In this document: positions 46,013-54,176 of the stretch, one piece after another
How the letters are laid out: each line of letters opens with the position of its first letter
Numbering within the stretch: the stretch's first letter is position 1
NCBI GenBank assembly: GCA_900104495.1
Contig: FMXS01000005.1
Location: 186,001 to 250,000, forward strand
Source: Ruminococcaceae bacterium FB2012
GTDB lineage: Bacteria > Bacillota > Clostridia > Oscillospirales > Ruminococcaceae
Length of the DNA: 64,000 bases
Reading direction: 5' to 3'
Notes under the pieces: generated by a model
The model's input: only the letters and a program-made list of their open reading frames with translations
Database searches by the model: none
What the model was told of the DNA's origin: nothing
Made by a program: the position numbers and the translations under genes

Positions 46013-46852
46013 ATGATTATTAAACGTACACTTCTGATCGGAGGGATGATAATGGCTATGATGACATCGGGCTGCGGCTCGTCGGAGAGCAGCTCCGTGA
46101 CAGAAAGCAGGACCGAGGGTACGACGACGGTATCTGTCACCACTACGGTAACTACCACAACAACTCCGGCTGAGACCTTCGGCACCACGCAGCATCCCGC
46201 CAAGGAGGCTTCGGAGTACGGCAAGGTCATCGCTCTCACCTTCGACGACGGTCCCAACACCACCTGCACCCCGCTGGTGCTGGACCTGCTGGAGAAGTAC
46301 AACGCCAGAGCGTCCTTCTTTGTCATCGGGGATAACATCACCGAGGAGAGCGCACAGGTAATGAAGCGCGCCTACGGTATGGGCTGCGAGATCAACAGCC
46401 ACTCCCGCACCCACTCCGACATGAAGAAGATGACCGCCGAGGAGATCAAGGCGGAGATGTCCTACACTTCCGAGCTGGTGGAGAAATACATCGGAGAACC
46501 GCCGAGGTTTTTCCGTCCGCCGTATATTGCGGTGAATCAGACCATGTTTGACAGCATTGATCTGCCCTTCATCAACGGCAAGGGCTGCAATGACTGGGAG
46601 GAAAAAGTAACGGCGCAGCAGCGTATCGACAAGGTGCTTGAAGTAGCCGAGGACGGCGACATCATCCTGCTGCACGATCAGCCCTCAAACTATCAGACGG
46701 TGGAAGCCCTGGAAACCATCATCCCCGAGCTTCAGAAGCAAGGCTACGAGCTGGTGACTCTCACGGAGCTGTTCTACGCCAAGGGCATCACCCCGGTCTC
46801 CGACTCCACACCGAAGATCTACTCCAACTGTATGCAGGAAGGAAACTGGTAA
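46013..46852 (+). CDS. Polysaccharide deacetylase (CE4/NodB) lipoprotein
   Basis: The 279-residue exported enzyme has a lipoprotein signal peptide with lipobox TSGC (Cys21) and a Ser/Thr-rich linker of about 40 residues (TTTVSVTTTVTTTTTPAE). The NodB domain has TFDDGP (Asp78 catalytic base, Asp79 metal), HSRTH (metal His130 and His134), RPPY, and LLHD for the catalytic acid His. It removes N-acetyl groups from peptidoglycan sugars or acetyl groups from xylan; the sequence does not decide between them. AAAGGG lies 7-8 bases before the ATG, directly after repeat C. A terminator follows. Confidence 0.92.
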   Translation: MIIKRTLLIGGMIMAMMTSGCGSSESSSVTESRTEGTTTVSVTTTVTTTTTPAETFGTTQHPAKEASEYGKVIALTFDDGPNTTCTPLVLDLLEKYNARASFFVIGDNITEESAQVMKRAYGMGCEINSHSRTHSDMKKMTAEEIKAEMSYTSELVEKYIGEPPRFFRPPYIAVNQTMFDSIDLPFINGKGCNDWEEKVTAQQRIDKVLEVAEDGDIILLHDQPSNYQTVEALETIIPELQKQGYELVTLTELFYAKGITPVSDSTPKIYSNCMQEGNW

Positions 46853-46871
46853 TAGACAGTTGATAGTTGAA
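46852..46871 (+). repeat. Short dispersed motif D (GACAGTTGATAGTTGA)
   Basis: GACAGTTGATAGTTGA follows the deacetylase stop, and an inverted relative (TCAACTATCCACAGTC) lies at about 46938-46953, on both sides of the terminator. Related strings occur at 30503-30527, 35577-35600 and 55852-55884. A separate 7-bp hairpin CCGATAC-AA-GTATCGG lies at 46872-46887. Confidence 0.5.
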
Positions 46872-46900
46872 CCGATACAAGTATCGGCGTTGATAATTTT

Positions 46901-46937
46901 AGCGGCGTTCCCAACTACGGGAGCGCCGCTTTTTTTA
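46901..46937. terminator. Bidirectional terminator between the deacetylase gene and cysE
   Basis: AGCGGCGTTCCC (46901-46912) pairs with GGGAGCGCCGCT (46919-46930, one mismatch) and is followed by eight T on the plus strand. On the minus strand AAAATTATC follows, so it mainly serves the plus gene. Confidence 0.92.
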
Positions 46938-46956
46938 TCAACTATCCACAGTCAAT

Positions 46957-47913
46957 TCAGATAACATAAAACCAGTTGTCCGCATTCTCAAAGTCTGTTT
47001 TCTTCACGGGTTTGGATTTGCCGAAGCTGTAAAGCAGCTCCTGGGTCTTGATGCTCACCTTGGCCCCCGCCGGAACAGAGGAGGTTATAAAGGCGTTGCC
47101 GCCGATGACCGCGTCGTGGCCTACTACCGTGTCGCCGCCGAGGATCGAGGCGCCCGAATAGATAGTCACGTTGTCCTCAATGGTGGGGTGACGCTTCTTG
47201 TTGCGCAGGCTTTGTCCGCCCCGCGTCGAAAGCGCTCCGAGGGTCACGCCCTGATATACCTTTACGTTGTTGCCGATGACCGTAGTCTCGCCGATGACGA
47301 TGCCCGTGCCGTGGTCGATGAAGAAATATTTCCCCAAAGTTACGCCCGGGTGGATGTCGATGCCCGTGAGGCTGTGGGCGTGTTCGGTCATCATTCGCGG
47401 TATCAGCGGGACGCCCAGCAGGAAAAGCTCGTGGGCGATGCGGCTGGTGAGGATCGCGTACAGTCCCGGATAGGAGAAAATTATCTCGTCCTTGTTGTAG
47501 GCGGCGGGGTCGCCGTCGTAGGCCGCCTGGAGATCGGTCTCGATATACTCTCTGATCTTCGGGATGCGGGTGAGGAACTCAAAGGTAAGGCGCTCGGCCT
47601 CCTGTCCAACCTTATCGCAGCCGCAGTCGGAGAAGCCCTCCTTGTAGGGCAGTACCAGTGAGATCTGCTTGATAAGGCTGCATATCACGTCCTCCAGCAG
47701 CATTGTGGTGCTGTTGCGGATAGTGTAGGTGTTGTAGCCCGTGTTCTTGAAATACCCGGGGAAAACCAGTCTCCGCAGCTTTTCAAGGATGTCGGTGACG
47801 ACGCTTTTGTCGGGATGCCCGCAGGTCTTGATCTCGTCGATGACTCTTCCGCCCTGATAATCTCCCAGCAGAGTCTCAACAAGCCCGCCTATCCTGCCGT
47901 TTATATCGTTCAT
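46957..47913 (-). CDS. cysE: Serine O-acetyltransferase
   Basis: A 318-residue enzyme making O-acetylserine for cysteine synthesis. The N-terminal helical domain (residues 1-170) is of the longer EpsC-like type. The C-terminal left-handed beta-helix has the hexapeptide repeats IDIHPGVTLGKYFFIDHGTG, VIGNNVKVYQGVTLG and VVGHDAVIGGNAFI. IDHGTGIVIGE carries the catalytic His. Cysteine synthase (cysK) is 2 kb away on the same strand but on another transcript. The ATG has CAGGAGC 9-10 bases upstream. Confidence 0.94.
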   Translation of the reverse strand: MNDINGRIGGLVETLLGDYQGGRVIDEIKTCGHPDKSVVTDILEKLRRLVFPGYFKNTGYNTYTIRNSTTMLLEDVICSLIKQISLVLPYKEGFSDCGCDKVGQEAERLTFEFLTRIPKIREYIETDLQAAYDGDPAAYNKDEIIFSYPGLYAILTSRIAHELFLLGVPLIPRMMTEHAHSLTGIDIHPGVTLGKYFFIDHGTGIVIGETTVIGNNVKVYQGVTLGALSTRGGQSLRNKKRHPTIEDNVTIYSGASILGGDTVVGHDAVIGGNAFITSSVPAGAKVSIKTQELLYSFGKSKPVKKTDFENADNWFYVI

Positions 47914-47943
47914 AATATCAGCTCCTGTATTTTGCTATATTAT

Positions 47944-47972
47944 ATTATACTCTCCGCACGGGAAAAAGTAAA
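47944..47972 (-). promoter_or_regulatory. Probable promoter of cysE
   Basis: TATAAT (47944-47949) on the minus strand is 17 bases from TTTACT (47967-47972), a -35 with two mismatches. Confidence 0.6.
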
Positions 47973-47993
47973 TAGCCCGATGCGAAAAAGCGC

Positions 47994-48446
47994 TCAGCCT
48001 TCTGTCTCCCGCAGCAGGCCTTCGCAGCCTTGGAGGATGTCCTCAAAGGCAACGTCGAAGCGCCGGGAGTACCAGGGATCGGAAACGTCCCGTGAGATGC
48101 CGGCGTGGGTCATCAGCATGGAGAGTTTTCCCTCCGGGTCGCCGCCCAGGATGTCCCTTGCCCGCCGGAGATTGCTTTTGTCCATGACGATGAACATATC
48201 ATAGCTGCCGTAATCCTTCCGGGAGAGCTGTACGGCGCGGTGTCTGCCGCAGGGGATGCCACGGCGTTCCAGCTCCGCCCGAGCGGGCGGATAGATGCCG
48301 TTTCCAAGCTCTTCGGTGCTTACGGCGCAGGAGGAAATGACGAACTCCTCCTCCCGGCCCTCCCGCCGGACCAGCTCCTTCATAATAAACTCCGCCATAG
48401 GCGACCGGCAGATGTTGCCGTGGCAGATGAACATTATCCTGCGCAT
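47994..48446 (-). CDS. Low-molecular-weight protein-tyrosine phosphatase
   Basis: A 150-residue cytoplasmic phosphatase. The active-site loop CHGNICRS (Cys8 to Arg14) lies directly at the N-terminus and the general-acid loop VSDPWYSR near residue 118, the exact LMW-PTP arrangement. It starts 1 base after the GNAT gene stop, so it is in the same transcript. In Gram-positive bacteria such enzymes often dephosphorylate tyrosine kinases of capsule synthesis or stress proteins; no kinase is seen here. Confidence 0.95.
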   Translation of the reverse strand: MRRIMFICHGNICRSPMAEFIMKELVRREGREEEFVISSCAVSTEELGNGIYPPARAELERRGIPCGRHRAVQLSRKDYGSYDMFIVMDKSNLRRARDILGGDPEGKLSMLMTHAGISRDVSDPWYSRRFDVAFEDILQGCEGLLRETEG

Positions 48447-48447
48447 A

Positions 48448-48891
48448 TCAGATCTCCTTGAAAAACGAAGTCAGCCCTTCGATCTCCTTGAAGCCGAGAT
48501 GCTGGTAGAAACCGCAGGCGGGCATTGCTTTTTGGGTCATCAGAAAGATCTGATGAATGTCACGAGCGGTGAGGTATTCTTCTATCAGCTCAAGAAAGCG
48601 CTTGCCTAAGCCGCGCCCTTGGCAGTCGTTTGAGATGCAGAATTCGTCGATGAAATATTCCGTACCGCCGCACCAGTGCTTGACACAGCCTATCGAGAGG
48701 CCCACCAGCCTGCCGTCCTCGTACAGCCCGAGATCAATGGGGATGCGGGCGCCCATAAGGTCCCGGAGATATTCCTCCAGCTGGTTTTCATCGCTCCAGT
48801 CGTCGTACCAGGGAGGACCCGTGAACACCGAGCGGAAAAGCTCCTTCACCGCCGGATATTCATTTGCGGTAAGCTCTTTGAGTTCGATCAT
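48448..48891 (-). CDS. GNAT-family N-acetyltransferase
   Basis: A 147-residue acetyl-CoA-dependent transferase. The CoA-binding motif A is SNDCQGRGLGKRFLELIEEY (Q-x-x-G-x-G/A) near residues 91-110. The C-terminal ACGFYQHLGFKEIEGL is the usual N-acetyltransferase end. The acceptor is unknown. It lies 7 bases after the aldo-keto reductase stop and 1 base before the phosphatase, in one transcript. GGGTGATG precedes the ATG. Confidence 0.9.
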   Translation of the reverse strand: MIELKELTANEYPAVKELFRSVFTGPPWYDDWSDENQLEEYLRDLMGARIPIDLGLYEDGRLVGLSIGCVKHWCGGTEYFIDEFCISNDCQGRGLGKRFLELIEEYLTARDIHQIFLMTQKAMPACGFYQHLGFKEIEGLTSFFKEI

Positions 48892-48898
48892 TCTGTCA

Positions 48899-49903
48899 TC
48901 ACCCTTTTTGACCCGCCAGTATCTTCTCGATCTCCTGCTTTTCCTCGTCTGTGAGGGCGGGAGCTTCGAGGGCGCGGACGTTGTCGGCTATCTGTTCGGG
49001 ACGGGATGCGCCTATCAGCACCGAGGTCACGGCCTTGTTGGAGAGTATCCACGCAAGGGCCAGCTGGGACAGCTTCTGTCCGCGTCCGGCGGCGAAGTCG
49101 TTGAGCCTGCGGAGCTTGGCGATCATCTCGGGAGTAAGCTCCGACTTTATCCAAGTGTTCCCCTTGCCGATGCGGGAATCCTCCGGGATGCCGTTTAAGT
49201 AGCGATCAGTGAGGAGCCCTTGATACAGCGGCGAGAACACGCAGAGCCCGACGCCGTTTTCGGAGGCCCACTTGTCCAGACCGTCCCGCTCGATCCAGCG
49301 GTTGAGCATGGAGTAAGAGGGCTGGTTCACGATAAAGGGAGTTTTCAGCTCACGGAAGATCTTCATGATCTCTGCGCTCTGTGCGGAGTTGTAATTGGAG
49401 ATTCCCACATACAGCGCTTTGCCCTGCCTTACGGCATTGTCAAGGGCGAGAGCCGTCTCCTCAAGGGGAGTGTCCGGGTCGTAGATGTGATGATAGAAAA
49501 TATCCACATAGTCCAGCTTCATGCGCTTCAAGCTCTGATCGAGGGAAGCGGTGAGATACTTGCGGGAGCCGTTCTTGCCGCCGTAGGGGCCCTCCCACAT
49601 TTCGTACCCCGCCTTGGTGGTGATGACCATTTCATCCCGGAAGGCGCGGAGGCCGTTGTCGAGTATAAGTCCGAAGTTTTCCTCGGCGGTGCCGTTGTAG
49701 GGGTGGCCGTAGTTGTTGGCCAGATCAAACTGCGTGATGCCGAGGTCGAAGGCAGTGCGGCACATTTCCTCGGCGTTGGCGAGGCTGGAGCCTCTGCCGA
49801 AGTTCTGCCACAGTCCCAAAGAAACCGCAGGCAGTTTCAGACCGCTTTTTCCGCATTGACGGTATTCCATTGAATCGTATCTTTTGTCGTCCGGCTTGTA
49901 CAT
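48899..49903 (-). CDS. Aldo/keto reductase (YghZ/L-glyceraldehyde-3-phosphate reductase-like)
   Basis: A 334-residue NADPH-dependent TIM-barrel reductase. The AKR tetrad is visible: Asp and Tyr in FDLANNYG, Lys in VITTKAGYEMW and His in DIFYHHIYD. The insertion EGPYGGKNGSRKYLTASLDQ after the Lys and the opening EYRQCGKSGLKLPAVSLGLW match the YghZ group (AKR14), which reduces methylglyoxal and L-glyceraldehyde 3-phosphate. GGAGG precedes the ATG by 8 bases. It follows cysK by 35 bases on the same strand. Confidence 0.92.
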   Translation of the reverse strand: MYKPDDKRYDSMEYRQCGKSGLKLPAVSLGLWQNFGRGSSLANAEEMCRTAFDLGITQFDLANNYGHPYNGTAEENFGLILDNGLRAFRDEMVITTKAGYEMWEGPYGGKNGSRKYLTASLDQSLKRMKLDYVDIFYHHIYDPDTPLEETALALDNAVRQGKALYVGISNYNSAQSAEIMKIFRELKTPFIVNQPSYSMLNRWIERDGLDKWASENGVGLCVFSPLYQGLLTDRYLNGIPEDSRIGKGNTWIKSELTPEMIAKLRRLNDFAAGRGQKLSQLALAWILSNKAVTSVLIGASRPEQIADNVRALEAPALTDEEKQEIEKILAGQKG

Positions 49904-49938
49904 GGTTTTTCCTCCTTCACTGTCAGATGTCTGTTTTA

Positions 49939-50871
49939 TTATTCTTCAAAAAGCTCCGTAGAGAGATATCTGTCTCCCGAATCGGGGAAGAGTACAACGA
50001 TGTTTTTCCCTTCGTTTTCGGGACGGCGGGCAAGGTCTGCCGCCGCCGCAAGAGCCGCTCCCGAGCTGATGCCTGCCAGTACGCCTTCGGCCTTTCCCAC
50101 AAGGGCGGCGTATCTGAAAGCGTCCTCGTCGGAAACGGGAATGACCTCGTCATAGACCGTAGTGTCCAGCACTTCGGGGACGAATCCCGCGCCTATGCCC
50201 TGTATCTTGTGAGGCCCCGACTTCCCGCCGGAGAGTACCGCCGAGCCTTCCGGCTCCGCACCGACTATCTTCACCTTCGGGTCCTGTGTTTTGAGGTAGC
50301 GCCCCACGCCCGTAAGAGTGCCGCCGGTCCCGATGCCCGCCACGAAGATGTCCACGTTCCCGTCGGTGTCATTCCAGATCTCGGGACCCGTGGTGTCAAA
50401 ATGGGCCTTTGGGTTGGCGGGATTGGTAAACTGCGAAGGGATGAAGCTCCCCGGTATTTCACGGGCCAGTTCTTCGGCTTTTTCGATAGCTCCCTTCATA
50501 CCTTCGGCACCCGCAGTCAGCACCAGTTCGGCGCCGTAGCCCTTCATCAGACGACGGCGCTCGGCGCTCATGGTCTCGGGCATAACGATGATGACCCGAT
50601 AGCCCCGTGAAGCGGCCACCGATGCCAGCCCGATGCCCGTGTTCCCGCTGGTGGGCTCGATGATGACCGAGCCTTCTCCGATAAGTCCCTTGGCTTCGGC
50701 CTCCTCCAGCATAGCCTTGGCTATCCTGTCTTTGGCGGAGCCTGCGGGATTGTAATATTCCAGCTTTGCAAGGAGCCTTGCTTTCAGCCCCAGCTTCTTT
50801 GCGATGTTGTTAAGTGCCAGCAGGGGAGTGCCGCCTATAAGCTCGGCGGCGGAACCGTAGATCTTTGACAT
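49939..50871 (-). CDS. cysK: Cysteine synthase A
   Basis: A 310-residue PLP enzyme that makes cysteine from O-acetylserine and sulfide. KLEYYNPAGSAKDRIA holds the PLP Lys47; PTSGNTGIGLA binds the substrate carboxylate; GIGTGGTLTGVGR binds the PLP phosphate. ATG 50871 has GGAGG 7-9 bases upstream; a longer frame to 50931 is rejected as it overlaps the upstream gene's stop. It follows the response regulator by 56 bases. The partner cysE lies nearby on a separate transcript. Confidence 0.95.
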   Translation of the reverse strand: MSKIYGSAAELIGGTPLLALNNIAKKLGLKARLLAKLEYYNPAGSAKDRIAKAMLEEAEAKGLIGEGSVIIEPTSGNTGIGLASVAASRGYRVIIVMPETMSAERRRLMKGYGAELVLTAGAEGMKGAIEKAEELAREIPGSFIPSQFTNPANPKAHFDTTGPEIWNDTDGNVDIFVAGIGTGGTLTGVGRYLKTQDPKVKIVGAEPEGSAVLSGGKSGPHKIQGIGAGFVPEVLDTTVYDEVIPVSDEDAFRYAALVGKAEGVLAGISSGAALAAAADLARRPENEGKNIVVLFPDSGDRYLSTELFEE

Positions 50872-50927
50872 AGTCGTTTCCTCCGTTATGATATGATGCC
50901 CGCAGTATACGGACTGCGAGGGAAAAT

Positions 50928-51584
50928 TCATCTCAGCTTGAAGCCGATGCCGTACACCGCTTCGATGTGGTCGGTGCCGTCGGATTGCTGGAGTTTCCTG
51001 CGGATGTTTGAGATGTGCTGTTTCAGAGAGCGCTCGGTGCAGTCGGGAGTGTCAAGGCTGATCTTGTCGAGGATGGTCGTTCTGCCCACCGGGCGGCCCT
51101 CGTTCTGCATCAGCAGTTTGAGGATAGCGCATTCCGTCCGCGTGAGGCGCACCTCGCCGGAAACGGTCTTTACCGTGAGGGTAGTGCTGTCGAGAGTCAG
51201 CCCGCAGGCGGTGAGCGCGCCGTCCCCGGCCGCCGCCGATCTTCTGAGGGCCACGGTTATCCGCGCCAGCAGTTCCGAAACGTCAAAGGGCTTGGTGATG
51301 TAATCCGAGGCTCCGCTCATAAGCAGGCCCACCTTGTCCGCCACATCAGCCTTGGCGCTTACCACGATGACTGGCACGCCCTCTGTCATGGGCAGGAGCT
51401 CTTCTCCCGAAAGCCCGGGGAGCATAAGGTCCAGCAGTATCAGATCGGGCCGCGCCGTCCGCAGGGACATAAGCGCTTCGGTGCCGGAATAGGCCCGGGA
51501 CACCGCATACCCTTCCCGGGTGAGTATCTCCTCCACCATATTCCCGATATGGATATCGTCATCCACCACAAGTATCCTTTTCAT
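50928..51584 (-). CDS. OmpR-family response regulator without adjacent kinase
   Basis: A 218-residue regulator. The receiver domain (residues 1-118) has the acidic pocket VVDDD (8-10), phospho-acceptor Asp52 in LILLDLMLPG, and Lys in DYITKPFD. The DNA-binding winged helix covers about 125-218 (LTRTECAILKLLMQNEGRPV). ATG 51584 has GGGAGG 7-9 bases upstream. The gene has its own promoter and no kinase beside it. In clostridia, regulators with this opening (MKRILVVDDDIHIGNM) usually sit next to a short kinase like the one at 26320 (recalled from family knowledge). The target genes are unknown. Confidence 0.92.
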   Translation of the reverse strand: MKRILVVDDDIHIGNMVEEILTREGYAVSRAYSGTEALMSLRTARPDLILLDLMLPGLSGEELLPMTEGVPVIVVSAKADVADKVGLLMSGASDYITKPFDVSELLARITVALRRSAAAGDGALTACGLTLDSTTLTVKTVSGEVRLTRTECAILKLLMQNEGRPVGRTTILDKISLDTPDCTERSLKQHISNIRRKLQQSDGTDHIEAVYGIGFKLR

Positions 51585-51604
51585 CCTATCGCCTCCCGGA
51601 AACA

Positions 51605-51633
51605 ATTATACCACATCGGCAGGATAAAATCAA
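51605..51633 (-). promoter_or_regulatory. Sigma-A promoter of the response regulator-cysK run
   Basis: TTGATT (51628-51633) and TATAAT (51605-51610) on the minus strand are 17 bases apart. Confidence 0.85.
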
Positions 51634-51642
51634 GGCTCACCG

Positions 51643-51678
51643 CAAAACAAAACCCCCGATGCCGTCGTGACATCGGGG
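51643..51678 (-). terminator. Terminator of the proB-proA run
   Basis: CCCCGATG (51654-51661) pairs perfectly with CATCGGGG (51671-51678). On the minus strand it is followed by GTTTTGTTTTG. It overlaps the region just upstream of the next promoter. Confidence 0.9.
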
Positions 51679-51688
51679 TCGCTCTTCT

Positions 51689-52942
51689 TTATCCTCTGAT
51701 CTGTCCGTTGCCGTTTATCAGATACTTTACGGTGGTCAGTTCCCGCAGGCCCATAGGACCTCTGGCGTGGAGCTTCTGAGTGGAAATGCCGATCTCGGCC
51801 CCCAGTCCGAATTCCTCGCCGTCGGTGAAACGGGTAGAGCAGTTGACGTATACGCAGGCGGCGTCCACGCGCTTCTGGAACTCCTCCGCCGCGAAGATGC
51901 TTTCGGTGACTATGCACTCGGAGTGCCCGGTGGAATACTTTGCAATATGCTCCAGCGCCTGGGCCATGTCGTCAACCACACGCACCGCAAGGATGTAGTC
52001 CAGGAACTCGGTGGCGTAGTCGTCCTCGTCGGCGGGACGCACGTTGTTCTCACCCAGTATCATCCTTGTGATCGGGCAGCCCCGGAGCTCCACGTTATGC
52101 TCGTCAAGACGGTTCTTCATCATGATAAGGAAGTCGTCGGCGATGTCCCGGTGGACAAGCACCGTTTCAATTGCGTTGCACACCGAAGGACGCTGGGTCT
52201 TGCCGTTGTCCACGATGTTGACGGCCATATCCAGATCGGCGCTCTCGTCCACATAAACGTGGCAGTTGCCGGTGCCTGTCTCGATGACCGGGACGGTGGC
52301 GTTCTGAACCACGGCCTTGATGAGCTGGGCTCCCCCCCTGGGGACCAGCACGTCGATGTAATCGTTGGCCTGCATCATATCGGCGGCGATGCCGCGGTCG
52401 GTGTCCTCCACCAGCTGGATGATGTTGGGATCGAAGCCGGCGGTCTCAACGGCTCTGCGCATCAGCGCCGCCAGCATCTTGTTGGTGTTGATAGCCTCCT
52501 TGCCGCCGCGAAGTATCACACAGTTGCCGCTCTTGAGGCAGAGTGCCGCCGCATCCACGGTGACATTGGGACGGGCCTCGTAGATCATCCCCACAACGCC
52601 CATGGGAACTCTAACCTTGGTAATGCGCATCCCGTTGGGACGTGTGCTTCCGCCTATGATCTCGCCTACGGGGTCGTCAAGGGCGGTGAGTTTCTCGCAG
52701 GCCGCCGCTATGCCCTCAATGCGCTTTTCGTCAAGGCGGAGCCTGTCCTGGAGCGAGGGGGTCATATTGCGCCTTACGGCGTTTTCCAGGTCGATCTTGT
52801 TTGCCTCGATGATCTTCGGGGCGCACCTTCTGAGGATGTGTGCGATCTCCAGCAGCGCGTCGTTCTTCTGCGACGCGGATGCACTGGCAAGCTCGGTCTT
52901 GCAGGCCTTTGCGTTCATTCCAAGTGTTTCGATATAGCTCAT
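51689..52942 (-). CDS. proA: Glutamate-5-semialdehyde dehydrogenase (gamma-glutamyl phosphate reductase)
   Basis: A 417-residue aldehyde-dehydrogenase-fold enzyme for the second step of proline synthesis. PRGGAQLIKAVVQNATVPVI and ETGTGNCHVYVD form the cofactor region. The catalytic Cys is in VYVNCSTRFTDGEEFGLGAE, and HARGPMGLRELTTVKY is the conserved end. The ATG overlaps the stop of the upstream membrane-protein gene (ATGA). Its partner proB lies 2 kb upstream on the same strand, separated by three genes. Confidence 0.97.
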   Translation of the reverse strand: MSYIETLGMNAKACKTELASASASQKNDALLEIAHILRRCAPKIIEANKIDLENAVRRNMTPSLQDRLRLDEKRIEGIAAACEKLTALDDPVGEIIGGSTRPNGMRITKVRVPMGVVGMIYEARPNVTVDAAALCLKSGNCVILRGGKEAINTNKMLAALMRRAVETAGFDPNIIQLVEDTDRGIAADMMQANDYIDVLVPRGGAQLIKAVVQNATVPVIETGTGNCHVYVDESADLDMAVNIVDNGKTQRPSVCNAIETVLVHRDIADDFLIMMKNRLDEHNVELRGCPITRMILGENNVRPADEDDYATEFLDYILAVRVVDDMAQALEHIAKYSTGHSECIVTESIFAAEEFQKRVDAACVYVNCSTRFTDGEEFGLGAEIGISTQKLHARGPMGLRELTTVKYLINGNGQIRG

Positions 52943-53532
52943 AAAAACATCTCCTTGTTATTTTTTTTGCCGCTTTCGGCTTTTCCCCTTTCGACGAGGG
53001 TGCGTATGAAAACTATCAGATTGTAAATGAAGATCACCAGGAGCGAGAATATCACCGTCAATACAGCGAAGCCGATATGCTCCGGGACGATCTTCACCAC
53101 GTTGGTCCAGACCTGTCCCTTCCCGACGGAGAATTCCGCATCGTATCTCTCCAGCCGTTCCGGGGTGTAGATCATAACGTAGGGATACACCGCCGTGAGC
53201 GCCGGCAGCTGAACGTCCGCCTTCGGCACCGCAATATAGCTGCCTGTGGACAAAAGCTCCGACTGGTGAAAAATATACAGGTCGTTCTCGGTCTTGATAT
53301 ATCTGACCGTGTTGAGCATTCCTCCGTGAACGTCGTATTTTTCCTTGTCCTCCTTGGCGGATATATCTGCAAAGACTGCGTACAGCACAGATGCCGCCGC
53401 GATGGCTCCGAACACCGAGCTTACGATGATGACCAGCTTGTGCCTGCGTCCTTCGGCAAATTTCAGATTGTATATTAGCAGGAAGATCCCCACCGCCAGC
53501 AGAACACCCGCTATCGCAATTGTATATTTCAC
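52939..53532 (-). CDS. Three-helix membrane protein between the proline genes, unknown function
   Basis: The 197-residue protein begins at GTG 53532 (AGAGGTG 9 bases upstream; longer GTG starts overlap the preceding gene). Membrane segments lie near residues 3-22, 33-52 and 155-180. An external region of about 95 residues between the second and third contains SYIAVPKADVQLPALTAVYP. The tail is basic (RGKAESGKKNNK). No family is recognised. It is coupled to proA by an ATGA overlap, but no link to proline synthesis is evident. Confidence 0.72.
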   Translation of the reverse strand: MKYTIAIAGVLLAVGIFLLIYNLKFAEGRRHKLVIIVSSVFGAIAAASVLYAVFADISAKEDKEKYDVHGGMLNTVRYIKTENDLYIFHQSELLSTGSYIAVPKADVQLPALTAVYPYVMIYTPERLERYDAEFSVGKGQVWTNVVKIVPEHIGFAVLTVIFSLLVIFIYNLIVFIRTLVERGKAESGKKNNKEMFL

Positions 53533-53546
53533 TTGACTTCTCACCT

Positions 53547-54176
53547 CTAATTGTGTTTCAGCCACGAAAAGCTGTCTTCATTGATATGCTCTCCCTCGCC
53601 GGACAGCGCCCGCAGCTCCTGTCCGCAGACCTCTTCCGCCCGGGCGATGTATTCATCCGCGAATGCCCGGGTGAAGTATACCGGCTCGCCTTCGGGGTGA
53701 AGCGACAGGTCGCCGCGCATATCCCCGATGAAGGCCGAAGGGTCGATGCCCTTTTCTTTCAGCAGGGGATCCTCACCGAGACCATCCGGGACCGCCGGAA
53801 GCTCCGTGATGCCGTACCTGCCGATGACATAGCTGTTTATCAGACTGTAATCAAGGTGCAGCTGTTTCAGCTTTTCCGACGTCGGCACATAACCGACGGT
53901 GTGATAGAAATAATCTCTGAAAACAATATCCTGTATCAGATGCATATAATATCCGAGATAAAGCCCGCCCTCCGACAGGCCGGGGTATCTGTTCCGAAAG
54001 CCGGTAAGGTCGTAGGTCTTGCGGGTGCCTCCGTCGAAGAACTTGAAGAAGTGGCTGCGCTCCTTGGCAACGGCGTCGGGCAATACCGAACCTAAGCAGA
54101 AAAGGTTTTTGTCTCCGACGTCATAATTATCGGCAAGCAGCTTCGACACCGCAAGATGAATTATCCTCGAAGCCAT
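53547..54176 (-). CDS. Putative zinc-dependent phospholipase C-like hydrolase
   Basis: A 209-residue helical protein. Its N-terminus ASRIIHLAVSKLL, then LFCLGSVLPDAV, KERSHFF and YYMHLIQDIVF, resembles the zinc-dependent phospholipase C-like fold. His and Asp residues from several helices would bind metal (H7, D49-50, H57, H107, D111 are candidates). The C-terminal part has no further motifs. There is no signal peptide, so a cytoplasmic role is likely. The ATG follows the stop of the YhfC-like gene directly (TAAATG), and GGAGGGGG lies upstream in that gene's end. The substrate is not known. Confidence 0.72.
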   Translation of the reverse strand: MASRIIHLAVSKLLADNYDVGDKNLFCLGSVLPDAVAKERSHFFKFFDGGTRKTYDLTGFRNRYPGLSEGGLYLGYYMHLIQDIVFRDYFYHTVGYVPTSEKLKQLHLDYSLINSYVIGRYGITELPAVPDGLGEDPLLKEKGIDPSAFIGDMRGDLSLHPEGEPVYFTRAFADEYIARAEEVCGQELRALSGEGEHINEDSFSWLKHN

